Below are positions 45,201 to 53,543 of a stretch of DNA of 64,000 nt, piece after piece. A program made the position numbers and the translations under genes. Position 1 is the stretch's first letter; every line of letters starts with the position of its first letter. Below the pieces are notes generated by a model that saw only the letters and a program-made list of their open reading frames with translations, did not search any database and was not told the DNA's origin. This DNA comes from Tepidimicrobium xylanilyticum (GTDB lineage Bacteria > Bacillota > Clostridia > Tissierellales > Tepidimicrobiaceae), in NCBI RefSeq assembly GCF_900106765.1, contig NZ_FNNG01000005.1:62001-126000 (forward strand). The letters are read 5' to 3'.

Positions 45201-46430
45201 AATGCGTTTTCTGATAATGGTTTGATATGTATATTGTTTTCCAAAGATACAGAAGATATAGCGATAGATAATTATTCATTTGCGAATAATGAATTAATTA
45301 ACGTAACCATACTAAAGAAAGTAAGAAAGATTGCTCCTGATGCATTTATCAATAACATGGGAAACGGTAAGGATAATAAGGTTTATATTTACACATTAAG
45401 TGAAAAAAACAAATGGTTTGATGTTTCAGACTACTTTAAAATTATAACATTGGCTGTAGAATCAGTAGAAGAATTAGGAGCAATAGAGGTGGATTACGGG
45501 ACAAAAATAGATAATGTAAATTTACCAAAAAAAATAACTCTGTACTTAAATGATGGAGAAAAAGTAGAAGTAAATGTAATTTGGACAAGCAAGGACTATG
45601 ATGGCAATAAAGCTGGAGAATATAAGTTTATAGGTTCTTATGACTTACCAGAAGGCATGGCAGGAGAAAAGCCGGAGATAAGCATTAAAGTAGTAGTAAA
45701 AGAAGAGTTGGAACAACCAAAGGAACCTAAAGAGCCAGAATTTCCTACAGAGACTGAAAGACCAGTAGCACCAGAAATGCCAAAAAAACCACAAAAACCA
45801 GTACAATCAGAAGAAACTAAAAAAACAGAGCAACCAAAGAAATCAGAGGAGCTTAAAGAAGAGATATCAACAGAAGAAATAACCTTTGTAGATTTAGATG
45901 ATGTACCTTGGGCTAAAAAAGCAATAGAAAATTTGGCTGAAAAAGGAATTGTTGTAGGATTTGGGAACAATGAATTTAGACCTAAGGACAAACTTACAAG
46001 AGCACAATTTGCAGCTATTTTGGTTAGAGCATTTAATATAGAGACAACTACCGGTCACTCTAAATTTGATGATGTCAAAGAAAGTCATTGGTATTATGAA
46101 GCAGTAATGAATTTAGCAAATCTAAAAATTGTATCAGGTGACGGTACTGGTAACTTCAATCCAAATGGAAATATAACTCGGGAACAAATGATCAAGTTGT
46201 TAATAGAAGTAATAAATATTAAATACCCAGAGTATTTGAATACTAAAGGAAACTTAAATGGGTTCAAAGATAGTTCAACAATTTCTGATTGGGCAGTTGA
46301 GTATATGGAAAAGGCTGTAGGCTTAGGCCTAATTAATGGATTTGAAGATTCTACAATAAGACCAAAAGAAGAAGCAACTAGAGCCCAAGCTGCTGTTATA
46401 ATAGATAGAATTCTTAGTTTATTAAAATAG
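42276..46430 (+). CDS. LRR_5 (BspA-like) surface protein with SLH anchor
   Basis: A 1384-residue exported protein with a signal peptide (FIAYLLVFIMFFSILFPAS ... AEE). Three blocks of BspA-type leucine-rich repeats (units like IPEGVTHIAKIAFANNQLTS) alternate with Ig-like domains; three domains near residues 270-360, 755-850 and 1060-1145 each contain a (V)DYGT/SLGT ... YDGNxAGEY ... LPEG pattern. A Pro/Glu/Lys-rich linker (residues ~1150-1200) precedes three SLH motifs (from ~1203; ITREQ, TRAQ) that bind secondary cell-wall polymer. Likely adhesin or surface display protein; partner unknown. Confidence 0.93.
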   Translation: MEQFNAIFRENIKRFIAYLLVFIMFFSILFPASVIAEEAQTDPEPEFEFLNGEITGYNGTETDVVIPETIGGEAVTAIGNNAFRNKGLTSIIIPNTVKTIGMQAFAQNNLTSIELPGNLTEMGNMAFAKNQLISVILPETLKNIPTGAFYDNQLTSVTIPEGVTHIAKIAFANNQLTSVIIPKSTEYMFSDSFKGNDNINLTYTLLVETLEGSKNIDTKGKTGESVQALKEAITEGEEVNQKPLATLDEVKEVVKKINDAIDALEDESGVKSSIKKIEPLEDIEVSLGTSEYEAKAKLPDKAIIIDSNNQKYKVDVTWLISDYDGNAVGEYTAEGIFELPEGVVQPDPPIELKVIVKIIVKSGEVQDEEWGIEDFTYEGTTITGFSENGKEKFKTNKHIVLLAVNKLGEPITEIGDRAFLGEYSTMKDPKVGINSVKIPDTVEIIGKEAFRYNCLTEIDIPDSVTTIRESAFNGNKLQSLVIPDSVIEIGSGAFTLNEIANLKLSNSLTTIPTAFSYNNLTTVSIPEGVTRIDDLAFSDNQLTEVKFPSTLKYLSGFNNNNFTSITIPENVTELGKRAFARNKITSVTIPGNVKIIGENAFWNTWHDDYLDSVIIEEGVEVIDKYAFSNNKLKDVNLPSSIRALHEKAFYQNEGYDGVVHLYTPNYENKNNLLDSNYHVINPAKIIVKYVFNDEVLKEEQIWKNLLTGEYYRIGDKDVEIIPEYDDNKYELVSNNPVTINLENKETQVVFRCRIKEVVEEVRIKAIDQVTPIVVDYGTPKEMAIRKLPYRTYIIDSKNQAHKVNLTWILEEYNGNIAGEYEAIGTFKLPEGISQSNPETKLEVVGKIIVKDKYAIPVDSEWEIEDFTYEDTTITGFSEKGLEKLTENKVLVLPEVNERGEKITCIGKRAFKNRQLTTVVIPEGLDGLIIEEGAFQDNQIEKVFIPEGVKEIDTYAFKNNRIRYIEFPRTLKKIGNNAFSDNGLICILFSKDTEDIAIDNYSFANNELINVTILKKVRKIAPDAFINNMGNGKDNKVYIYTLSEKNKWFDVSDYFKIITLAVESVEELGAIEVDYGTKIDNVNLPKKITLYLNDGEKVEVNVIWTSKDYDGNKAGEYKFIGSYDLPEGMAGEKPEISIKVVVKEELEQPKEPKEPEFPTETERPVAPEMPKKPQKPVQSEETKKTEQPKKSEELKEEISTEEITFVDLDDVPWAKKAIENLAEKGIVVGFGNNEFRPKDKLTRAQFAAILVRAFNIETTTGHSKFDDVKESHWYYEAVMNLANLKIVSGDGTGNFNPNGNITREQMIKLLIEVINIKYPEYLNTKGNLNGFKDSSTISDWAVEYMEKAVGLGLINGFEDSTIRPKEEATRAQAAVIIDRILSLLK

Positions 46431-46784
46431 ACAATAGTGATAGAGGAAGGGGAGAGGAAAGCTCTCCTCTACTGTTTAAGAGAAATGTTTTATGATTATC
46501 TTTTTATATCTATCTTCCTTTTGCTTAAGTTATATTTTTATTCTAATTTTGCATAATTTATCGGACTAAATTAAGCTTATTATCAAAAAATAGTTACTGG
46601 ATTTAGGACAAAAATGTTAGGAGAACCAGTAAGTAGCTTGAAGAATTATATAAGGCTTATGATGATTTAAAGTAAGGAAGCTTTTCACAACAGGAGATAT
46701 CATATTGATTGTGCTATAAGTCCAAATAATAGCCATACTAATTCTTGACTTTTTTATATCAATATTATATAATTTTAAAAATTA

Positions 46785-47068
46785 ATCTGAAATTCTATGA
46801 ATAGAAATAGTAGCTAAAGTCATATGGTTTTATAGCGAGTCGGAGTTGGTGAAAGTCCGATACCATAGCTTTAGTGAATGGGTCTAGGAGAAGTTTGGTG
46901 AAATGGTAAATAGAGTAGCCAATACCGGGGATTTCCCGTTACAGGAATAGGATATATAGCTTTAAGCTAGGTATCTGTTGAGAGAGATTATCCAATGGAT
47001 AATCTAATTAAGGTGGCACCGCGGAAGCAGTCTTTCGTCCTTTTTTTGGGACGGAAGGCTTTTTTTAT
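46785..47068 (+). promoter_or_regulatory. T-box leader, tRNA-Trp specifier UGG
   Basis: Complete T-box: Stem I with AGUA motif, specifier loop GAA-UGG-G (UGG at 46879-46881), T-box sequence AGGTGGCACCGCGG (47011-47024) and terminator TCGTCC ... GGGACGGAAGGC plus seven Ts (47036-47067). The antiterminator bulge UGGC fits discriminator G, as in tRNA-Trp. It controls the tryptophan transporter downstream. A short frame (MVCCEEKLMTGKIKE, 47095-47142) lies between. Confidence 0.95.
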
Positions 47069-47162
47069 TATAAAAATGAAAAGGTGGTGAAATGGTATGT
47101 TGTGAAGAGAAGCTGATGACTGGAAAAATAAAAGAATAAAAAATGAAAAGGAGATGTTTATA

Positions 47163-47678
47163 ATGAAGTTAAGAAAAAATATTCTTACAACATTACTATT
47201 AGCCATCGGTTTTATTTTGCATCAAATTACACCAGGCATATTAGGTGGTATGAAATTTGATTTTCTTCTTATTTTTATGATAGTTTCCCTTTTATTGAAT
47301 CCCAAATTTGAAAATGTTATATTTACGGGATTATTAGCAGGATTACTTTCTGCAATGACAACTAGCTTTCCGGGAGGTCAACTACCCAATATAATTGATA
47401 AAATGGTTGCATGCTTAATCCTGTTTGTTATAATTAAGTTTTTTTATCAGTTTAAAAACAACTCCATTGTGGTGGGGGTAATTGGAGGTATAGGAACTTT
47501 TATAAGCGGAACGGTCTTTTTAGGGTCAGCTAGGCTTATGGTAGGTTTGCCTGTTCCCATGAATGTGTTGATGAGAGCTGTAGTGCTTCCTACTACTTTA
47601 ATAAATGGGATAGGGATAGTGTTTATCTACGGATTGGTAAGAAGGGCTATAAAATTATCGGGAATTACTTCCTGTTAG
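47163..47678 (+). CDS. trpP: Tryptophan transporter TrpP
   Basis: A 171-residue membrane protein with about five transmembrane segments. The TrpP family features are HQITPGILGGMKFDF and LLSAMTTSFPGGQLPNIIDK, then a Gly-rich segment (VVGVIGGIGTFISGTVFLGSARL). TrpP imports tryptophan. The ATG at 47163 follows AAAAGGAGA; an in-frame ATG at 47154 overlaps that site. The Trp T-box upstream agrees with the substrate. Confidence 0.92.
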   Translation: MKLRKNILTTLLLAIGFILHQITPGILGGMKFDFLLIFMIVSLLLNPKFENVIFTGLLAGLLSAMTTSFPGGQLPNIIDKMVACLILFVIIKFFYQFKNNSIVVGVIGGIGTFISGTVFLGSARLMVGLPVPMNVLMRAVVLPTTLINGIGIVFIYGLVRRAIKLSGITSC

Positions 47679-47754
47679 TGATGCAAAAGGAACGGACATT
47701 TTTGCATCTTTTATGGAATAAAGTTAATGTAGATGTGGATTAGCAAATATTAAT

Positions 47755-47791
47755 AAAAAACAGCATGGTTGATTGACCATGCTGTTTTTTA
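47755..47791 (+). terminator. trpP terminator
   Basis: AAAAAACAGCATGGT ... ACCATGCTGTTTTTT stem around GATTG, ending in Ts. Confidence 0.92.
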
Positions 47792-47988
47792 ACTTATATC
47801 TGGGTAGATTCTGACCCAATGATAGTGGAGTTTCAATTTTTTATATGTAGGCTATTACCCCATTCTTTACATTGATAATATTATGATTTTTATTCTTTGT
47901 AAAATAGACATTTTTAAATTTTATAATGGTTCTTGATAGCTAAATAGTAGTCAAAATGAAAATTATTTGATTTCTACAAAAAACAACA

Positions 47989-48022
47989 AAACCTTGTAAT
48001 CATTGAAATTACAAGGTTTTTT
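47989..48022. terminator. tRNA-Ala terminator, bidirectional
   Basis: Stem AACCTTGTAAT / ATTACAAGGTT next to the 3' end of the tRNA gene, with T-rich runs on either strand. Related to the hairpin at 41651-41680. Confidence 0.85.
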
Positions 48023-48023
48023 A

Positions 48024-48099
48024 TGGTGGAGATAAGGGGACTTGAACCCCTGACCTCTTGACTGCCAGTCAAGCGTTCTCCCAACTGAACTATATCCCC
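48024..48099 (-). tRNA. tRNA-Ala(GGC)
   Basis: On the minus strand a full 76-base cloverleaf. The acceptor stem is GGGGATA/TATCTCC (one G-U or mismatch), the D arm is GTTCAGTTGGGAGAAC, and the anticodon stem CTTGA/TCAAG has loop CTGGCAG with anticodon GGC. The T arm is AGGGGTTCAAGTCCCCT and the discriminator A is followed by an encoded CCA. Confidence 0.97.
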
Positions 48100-48238
48100 A
48101 CATCTTTCAATCATATAAAATGATACTACTTTTTTGTCTTTTGGTCAAGTAGAACTTAATTAAAATAATATTACTATTTATAGAGAAGCGGGGTATCATA
48201 ATAAAAGGGAGATTTAAATTATGGAGGAGTGATAATAG

Positions 48239-48739
48239 ATGAACCCAATGTTAAAAAAGTTAGTAGATCAAGATTTTATGACAGAATCTCAATCTAAATA
48301 TTTAGAGGATGCTATTGATGGAAAAGAATCTATAATAGTTTCAGGTCATAAGGGATGGGGAATACTTCCACTAATGGCTACATTAATGGCTATTGCTAAA
48401 GCCAAGTATAGAACCTTACAAGTTAAGGGATTCGATGATTTGAAAAATGAAGATATAGACTATTTTTTGATTCCAGGAATTTCAAATATTGATTTTGAAA
48501 AATTGATAAAGGAAGCTATGGCTGTGGGTAATATTTCCTTTATAAGTATTAAGGATCCAGATCATCCTTATTCGATCTTCAAACTACTTAGAGAGGTATT
48601 TAAAGAGAATGAAGACACTTCTAAAGTATATCAAATCCTTGAGTGTGCTAAAATTGACGATGAACCTAAACTAGTTAAAATTACACAGGTAACATTAAAT
48701 GAAAAGGGAAGGTTAATAAAAAAGGACTTCGAAGGGTAA
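48239..48739 (+). CDS. Hypothetical protein with P-loop-like segment
   Basis: A 166-residue soluble protein starting MNPMLKKLVDQDFMTESQSKYLE. IIVSGHKGWGILPLMATLMAIAK (near residue 33) resembles a degraded Walker A (GHKGWG for GxxxxGK[ST]) from a secretion-type ATPase, with no clear Walker B. Not assigned. GGAGTGATAATAG precedes the ATG. A 59-residue protein follows 35 bases later. Confidence 0.6.
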   Translation: MNPMLKKLVDQDFMTESQSKYLEDAIDGKESIIVSGHKGWGILPLMATLMAIAKAKYRTLQVKGFDDLKNEDIDYFLIPGISNIDFEKLIKEAMAVGNISFISIKDPDHPYSIFKLLREVFKENEDTSKVYQILECAKIDDEPKLVKITQVTLNEKGRLIKKDFEG

Positions 48740-48774
48740 ACTAATTAGACATTAATATGAAAGGGAGAATAGTC

Positions 48775-48954
48775 TTGGATGAAAAATATATTGTTATAAC
48801 TAATGATAATTTTTCTGAACCTATGTCTAAGAAGGATGCCATAAAACTAGTAAAAGAATACGATAATAAGGGTATAGTAGGCTACATTGTATCAGAAGAA
48901 GAAGCTAAGAGGATTAAAGACCCTAGCAACTTTAATGAACCTAAGTGGGAATAG
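48775..48954 (+). CDS. Small conserved-looking protein, 59 residues
   Basis: A TTG at 48775 fits AAAGGGA at 48760-48766, giving MDEKYIVITNDNFSEPMSKK ... GIVGYIVSEEEAKRI. An ATG at 48757 lies within the ribosome-site region and is less likely. Soluble alpha/beta protein of unknown role. A terminator (AAAACTCTC/GAGAGTTTT, 48968-48998) follows. Confidence 0.65.
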   Translation: MDEKYIVITNDNFSEPMSKKDAIKLVKEYDNKGIVGYIVSEEEAKRIKDPSNFNEPKWE

Positions 48955-49021
48955 GTATCAAACAGAAATAAAACTCTCATTTCTGAGAGTTTTATTTTTG
49001 TTATTGAATATTTGTTTTTAA

Positions 49022-49963
49022 TTAATAGCCTTTTTTAATATCTATTACATTGATTAGCTTTTCGCTATTTATATATTTTTTCATATTCTTATATGCAATT
49101 TCATATCTTCTTTTTGCATTCATCTCGGATGCCCAAGAATTATGGGGAGAAATTATTACATTGTCCATATCCCATAGAGGACTATCTTTTGGTAGAGGTT
49201 CTGCTTCAAATACGTCTAAAGCTGCCTTTCTAATTTTTCCTGACTTTAGGTTTTCAATAAGTGCTTTTTCGTCTATTATGCTGCCGCGGGCAATGTTTAT
49301 TAAATAGGTTCCATCCTTTATATTCTTAAATACCTCTTCGTTTATCAAATGGTGAGTTTTATCAGTATAAGGAGCTGCTACTACTAAAACATCCCACTTG
49401 CTTACTACTTCATTTAATCTGTTAGTACTGTAACATTCATGAAAATATTCTGCTTTTTTGCCAGTAGCATTTACTCCGACTATATTAACTCCAAAACCTT
49501 CAAATCTTTTTGCTGCTTCTTGAGCGATGGAACCAGTACCTACAAAGCCTATGGTTTCTCCATAAATTTCAAACAGGGAAGTATCCACTTTCCACTCTTT
49601 ATTTTCTTGTTTTTTGTAAAATTCCCAGCTATTTTTGTACATTTCAAGGGTTTTAAGAACTATCCATTCAGCTATGGGGATGCTATACCCTCCTCGGTTG
49701 TTGGTAAGGATAATATTTCTTTTTAAAACCTTATCAACTGGGACTTGGTTTATACCAGCACTTAATAGCTGAATCCATTTTAATTTTGGTAGCATATCAA
49801 TATCTAATTTTTTAAAGGGATCAAAACAAACCAAAACTTCAGCATCTTTTATATCATCGGAAAAAGTTAGGTCCTTTTCATCCTGAAAAATAATTTCGTA
49901 GCCTAATTCTTTTAAGGTCTTAAACTCTTCATCGGTATATTTAAAAGTAATAAGTGCTTTCAA
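49022..49963 (-). CDS. D-isomer-specific 2-hydroxyacid dehydrogenase
   Basis: A 313-residue NAD(P)-dependent dehydrogenase that reduces 2-oxoacids or oxidises 2-hydroxyacids. The nucleotide-binding motif is GFVGTGSIAQEAAKRFEGFG (near residue 140). Catalytic Arg is in NIARGSIIDE, Glu in FEAEPLP and His in ISPHNSW. The N-terminus is shorter than in SerA and there is no ACT domain. Substrate unknown. AGGAGGG lies upstream of the minus-strand ATG. Confidence 0.88.
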   Translation of the reverse strand: MKALITFKYTDEEFKTLKELGYEIIFQDEKDLTFSDDIKDAEVLVCFDPFKKLDIDMLPKLKWIQLLSAGINQVPVDKVLKRNIILTNNRGGYSIPIAEWIVLKTLEMYKNSWEFYKKQENKEWKVDTSLFEIYGETIGFVGTGSIAQEAAKRFEGFGVNIVGVNATGKKAEYFHECYSTNRLNEVVSKWDVLVVAAPYTDKTHHLINEEVFKNIKDGTYLINIARGSIIDEKALIENLKSGKIRKAALDVFEAEPLPKDSPLWDMDNVIISPHNSWASEMNAKRRYEIAYKNMKKYINSEKLINVIDIKKGY

Positions 49964-50049
49964 AATAATCCCTCCTTCTTCTTTTGTTTATTATACCCAA
50001 TGAGGAAGGCTAAAATCAGATTAAACGAATATGGATTCAAACATGATAA

Positions 50050-50949
50050 CTAAATATGTTCAAATATAAAATCTACTAGTTCGATACAAAGATTTGACGT
50101 GGTATCGTTTTCATCTAGTAAAGGATTTAACTCTACTAAATCCATTGACTTTATCATCTTAGTATCTAATAGACTCTTGAGTATCATCTTAGCTTCTTCT
50201 ATGTTAAATCCATTTTTGACGGGCGTTCCTGTGCCAGGAACTAAGCTTTTATCCAATACATCTATATCGAAGCTTAAATGGATTCCGTCGATATTGGAAT
50301 TTTTTATCTTATCTATTACATCTTCAATGATGGATTTTAAGCCAGATTTTTTTATGGTATCCATAGTATATAGATTTAGTTCTAGTTCTTTAGCTAGTTT
50401 AATTTCACCTTCGTCCAAGTCTCTGGCGCCAATAATGAATGTATTTTCAGGTTTTACTTTAGTTCCATAAAAATAGAGGTTAACTAAAGAGGAGTCACCT
50501 TTTCCTAAAGCAGCACCTAATGGCATGCCATGGGCGTTTTTAGATGGAGATGTTTCATGGGTATTAATGTCTCCGTGAGCATCTATCCATATTACTCCTA
50601 ATTCTTTATGGAATTTGCTAGAACCTGAGATACTACCTAAACCTAAGGAATGGTCTCCGCCAATTACTAAAGGGAAGCTATTAGAAGTTAAAGCACTATA
50701 AACACAATGAGCAAGATTTGTATTTATATAAACTATGGGTTTTAAATACTTGATTGTATCATGAAAAGTCAACTTGTCCATTTCTGGGATATAAGGAATG
50801 TAAAGATTACCAAGATCGTAGATATTATTTTCATGTTTTTTTATTGTTTCTATTATACCCTTCTGTCTCAATTTGTCAGGTCCATACTGAGCACCTTGTC
50901 GATCACAACCATACATGATAGGCACTCCAATTAAACTAATATCCATCAT
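50050..50949 (-). CDS. rocF: Arginase
   Basis: A 299-residue ureohydrolase that splits arginine to ornithine and urea. Mn-binding motifs are GGDHSLGLGS, WIDAHGDINT and SFDIDVLDKSLVPGTGTP, followed by the conserved Glu in LVELNPLLD. The N-terminal GVPIMYGCDRQGAQYGPDKLR is typical of arginase rather than agmatinase. The product ornithine is the substrate of the cyclodeaminase at 3.9-4.9 kb. AGGAGGTC precedes the start on the minus strand; two ATGs in tandem. Confidence 0.92.
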   Translation of the reverse strand: MMDISLIGVPIMYGCDRQGAQYGPDKLRQKGIIETIKKHENNIYDLGNLYIPYIPEMDKLTFHDTIKYLKPIVYINTNLAHCVYSALTSNSFPLVIGGDHSLGLGSISGSSKFHKELGVIWIDAHGDINTHETSPSKNAHGMPLGAALGKGDSSLVNLYFYGTKVKPENTFIIGARDLDEGEIKLAKELELNLYTMDTIKKSGLKSIIEDVIDKIKNSNIDGIHLSFDIDVLDKSLVPGTGTPVKNGFNIEEAKMILKSLLDTKMIKSMDLVELNPLLDENDTTSNLCIELVDFIFEHI

Positions 50950-51125
50950 ATGACCTCCTTTGTCTTACCAAATATTAATAGAATCTGGTACAGTTTAATT
51001 ATATCATGTAAATATTTCGAAACAACAGTTACTTTTGCCATTTGAATAGAAGAGGGTAAATAATATGGCAATAAAATGGAACAATAGGGTATAAAGATAT
51101 ATAGATAAATTTTAGGAGGGATAAT

Positions 51126-51797
51126 ATGGATAATAGAAAGGAAGAGATTTTAAAGGCTCATCGGTTTAGATTTGCTTGTAAGGAGTTTGATGAGAACAAA
51201 AAAGTGCCAAAAGAGGATTTGGAATTCATATTAGAAGTTGGAAGGTTGTCCCCAAGTTCCTTTGGTTTTGAGCCGTGGAAATTTTTGGTTGTAGAAAGTG
51301 AAGAATTAAAGGAGAAAATCTTGCCAGTAGCTTGGGGTGTACAGCGACAAATGTCAACACTAAGCTATTTAGTTATAATATTAGCTCGAAAGAAGAAGGA
51401 TATGATATATAGTTCAGATTACATAAGATATATGGTAAAAGATGTGCACAAATTCCCTGATGATATGGCGAAATTAAGGCTTGAAAGGTATAAGAGCTTT
51501 CAAGAAAATGACTTCAAACTTCTTCAAAACAATAGATATATATTTGACTGGGCTGTTATGCAAACCTATATTCCCCTAGGAAACATGATGACAGCAGCAG
51601 CTCAAATTGGCATAGATACATGTCCTATTGAAGGGTTTAATAGGGAAAAGCTGGAGGAAATATTGGAAAGTGAAGGGGTAATTAATAGCGAACAGTTTGG
51701 AGTTGCATGCATGCTGGCATTTGGATACAGGAAGGAAGACCCAAAAAGACCTAAGACTAGAAAACCTATGGAAGAAGTGGTAGAATGGATATATTAG
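51126..51797 (+). CDS. Nitroreductase-family NAD(P)H oxidoreductase
   Basis: A 223-residue FMN enzyme. The FMN-binding start is RFACKEFDENKKV, followed by RLSPSSFGFEPWKFLVVES, and the later motif GNMMTAAAQIGIDTCPIEGF fits NfsB-like proteins. Reduces nitro or quinone compounds; substrate unknown. GGAGGG precedes the ATG. The stop is 20 bases before rnhA, so the two may be one operon. Confidence 0.9.
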   Translation: MDNRKEEILKAHRFRFACKEFDENKKVPKEDLEFILEVGRLSPSSFGFEPWKFLVVESEELKEKILPVAWGVQRQMSTLSYLVIILARKKKDMIYSSDYIRYMVKDVHKFPDDMAKLRLERYKSFQENDFKLLQNNRYIFDWAVMQTYIPLGNMMTAAAQIGIDTCPIEGFNREKLEEILESEGVINSEQFGVACMLAFGYRKEDPKRPKTRKPMEEVVEWIY

Positions 51798-51817
51798 TAT
51801 GATTTAAGAGGTGTATT

Positions 51818-52423
51818 ATGGCTAAATATTATGCGGTAAGGGTAGGTAGAAATAAGGGTATATATAAAACTTGGGCTGAGTGTGAAGCTCAGGTAAAAGG
51901 CTTTTCCAATGCAGTATATAAAAAGTTTTCTACTTATGAGGAAGCAATAAATTTTATTGAAGATAATGATGAAAGGTTAGAAGATAAGGACATAAAAGAG
52001 CTAGGAACCAATGAGATGGTTGCCTATATTGATGGAAGTTTTAATGAGGAGACTAAAACCTATAGCTTTGGGGCCGTTATATTTACAGTTGAGGGGAAAG
52101 AAACCTGTTCCAAAAAGGAAAGGGATTTAAATTTAGTAGATATGAGGAATGTGGCTGGTGAAATAGCGGGGGCTAAATATTCCATGGAAGAGGCCATAAA
52201 AAGGGGAAAGGATACCCTTTATCTACATTATGATTATATGGGAATAGAAAAATGGGCTACTGGGGAATGGAAGGCTAATAAATATGGTACTAAAGAGTAT
52301 AAAAAGTATTATGATTCCATAAAGGATAGATTAAAGGTAGTATTTATAAAAATAAAGGCCCATTCTGGGAATCAATATAATGAGGAGGCAGACATGCTGG
52401 CCAAGAAGGCTTTAGACATATAA
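51818..52423 (+). CDS. rnhA: Ribonuclease H with N-terminal hybrid-binding domain
   Basis: A 201-residue protein. Residues 1-50 are the Caulimovirus-viroplasmin/RNA-DNA hybrid-binding domain (YYAVRVGRNKGIYKTWAECE, VKGFSNAVYKKFSTYEEA). The rest is an RNase H1 domain with acidic residues in AYIDGSFN, NVAGEIAGA, LHYDYMGIE and a late EEAD following KAHSGNQYNE. Removes RNA from RNA-DNA hybrids. Converges with comEB through a shared terminator (52422-52449). Confidence 0.93.
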   Translation: MAKYYAVRVGRNKGIYKTWAECEAQVKGFSNAVYKKFSTYEEAINFIEDNDERLEDKDIKELGTNEMVAYIDGSFNEETKTYSFGAVIFTVEGKETCSKKERDLNLVDMRNVAGEIAGAKYSMEEAIKRGKDTLYLHYDYMGIEKWATGEWKANKYGTKEYKKYYDSIKDRLKVVFIKIKAHSGNQYNEEADMLAKKALDI

Positions 52424-52447
52424 TACTAATGGTAATCACCATTAGTA

Positions 52448-52873
52448 TTATATTTTTTCGAAAGGAATGTTATTTTTGTTTAATAGCTCTATGGCATAAT
52501 CGTCCATTCTATAGCTATGTTTATAATAGATTTTTTTAATTCCAGCTTGTATTAATGCCTTTGTGCAATTTAGGCAGGGGAAATGGGTTACATAGACTCT
52601 ACAGTCCTTAACAGATATTCCTTCCTTTGCACAATAGATAAGTGCATTCATTTCTGCATGTATGGTGGCTATACAATGGTCATCCCTCATAGTATGTCCT
52701 ACATCATTACAATGGGGATTACCAGAAATAGATCCATTATATCCGGTCGATACAATCCGATTATCATCATTAACGATTAAACATCCAACCTCTGCTCTAT
52801 CACAGGTAGAGCGTGTTGCTACCATTTCAGCAATCTCCATAAAATATTCATTCCAAGGCTTTCTATCATTCAT
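52448..52873 (-). CDS. comEB: dCMP/cytidine-type deaminase
   Basis: A 141-residue zinc deaminase with HAEMNAL (zinc His and catalytic Glu) and PCLNCTKALIQAG (zinc cysteines). An N-terminal extension NDRKPWNEYFMEIAEMVA matches ComEB/dCMP deaminases, which supply dUMP for thymidylate synthesis. The competence name is historical; no competence genes are adjacent. AGGAGAG precedes the ATG on the minus strand. Confidence 0.88.
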   Translation of the reverse strand: MNDRKPWNEYFMEIAEMVATRSTCDRAEVGCLIVNDDNRIVSTGYNGSISGNPHCNDVGHTMRDDHCIATIHAEMNALIYCAKEGISVKDCRVYVTHFPCLNCTKALIQAGIKKIYYKHSYRMDDYAIELLNKNNIPFEKI

Positions 52874-53034
52874 AAGCTATTACTCTCCTTCCAAATTTAT
52901 AATATATTGTTCTGTGTACCTATAAGTTCATTTTAATAACTATGTATAGATATATTCATACATATATAATATAATGTAAATATCTATATTTTCAATATTT
53001 GCATAAAATTATATATGAAAGCAAGGAGAGGATT

Positions 53035-53520
53035 ATGAGGTATATAATTAGAGAGAGAATTTTTTCTATAGCAGATAAATTCAATATTGAAGATGAAAAT
53101 GGTAACCCTCAATATGAAGTAGTTGGTAAGATTTTTTCTTTAGGAAACAAGCTGTATATCTACGACTTAAATGGAATAGAGCTTATCTATATTGAACAGC
53201 AGGTTTTCAGATTATTACCAGAATATTTTATTTATAAAGAGGGTAGTCTTGTAGCCAAGGTTAAACAACAACTTACTTTTTTCAAACCAAAATTCCATAT
53301 AGAAAGTTCCTATGGCAGCTTTACCATTGATGGAGATATATTCCATTATAGTTTCAATATTCTTAAAAATGGCAGTCCTATTGCCTGGATAAATAAGAAG
53401 TGGATATCCTTTTCAGATACCTATTCGGTGGAAATACTAGACGATGAAGACCAACCCCTTATATTGGCTTTAGTCATAGTATTAGATCAGGTATTCCATG
53501 ATGGAGATAATAATAGATAA
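53035..53520 (+). CDS. LURP-one-related (YxjI-like) protein
   Basis: A 161-residue tubby-like beta-barrel protein with RYIIRERIFSIADKFNIEDE, GKIFSLGNKLYIYD and the internal AKVKQQLTFFKPKFHIESS typical of LURP-one-related proteins. Role unknown, possibly membrane-lipid associated. The ATG at 53035 has AAGGAGAGG; an earlier in-frame start at 52999 has none. Confidence 0.82.
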   Translation: MRYIIRERIFSIADKFNIEDENGNPQYEVVGKIFSLGNKLYIYDLNGIELIYIEQQVFRLLPEYFIYKEGSLVAKVKQQLTFFKPKFHIESSYGSFTIDGDIFHYSFNILKNGSPIAWINKKWISFSDTYSVEILDDEDQPLILALVIVLDQVFHDGDNNR

Positions 53521-53543
53521 GAGTCTTAAGGGAAGTGATATAG

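Noticed and set aside
42392-45991. Minus-strand frames within the LRR/SLH gene
   Set aside because: They mirror the repetitive plus-strand coding sequence, have no ribosome sites and no protein features.
47095-47142. Tryptophan leader peptide between T-box and trpP
   Set aside because: The 15-residue frame contains no Trp and the T-box already explains regulation.
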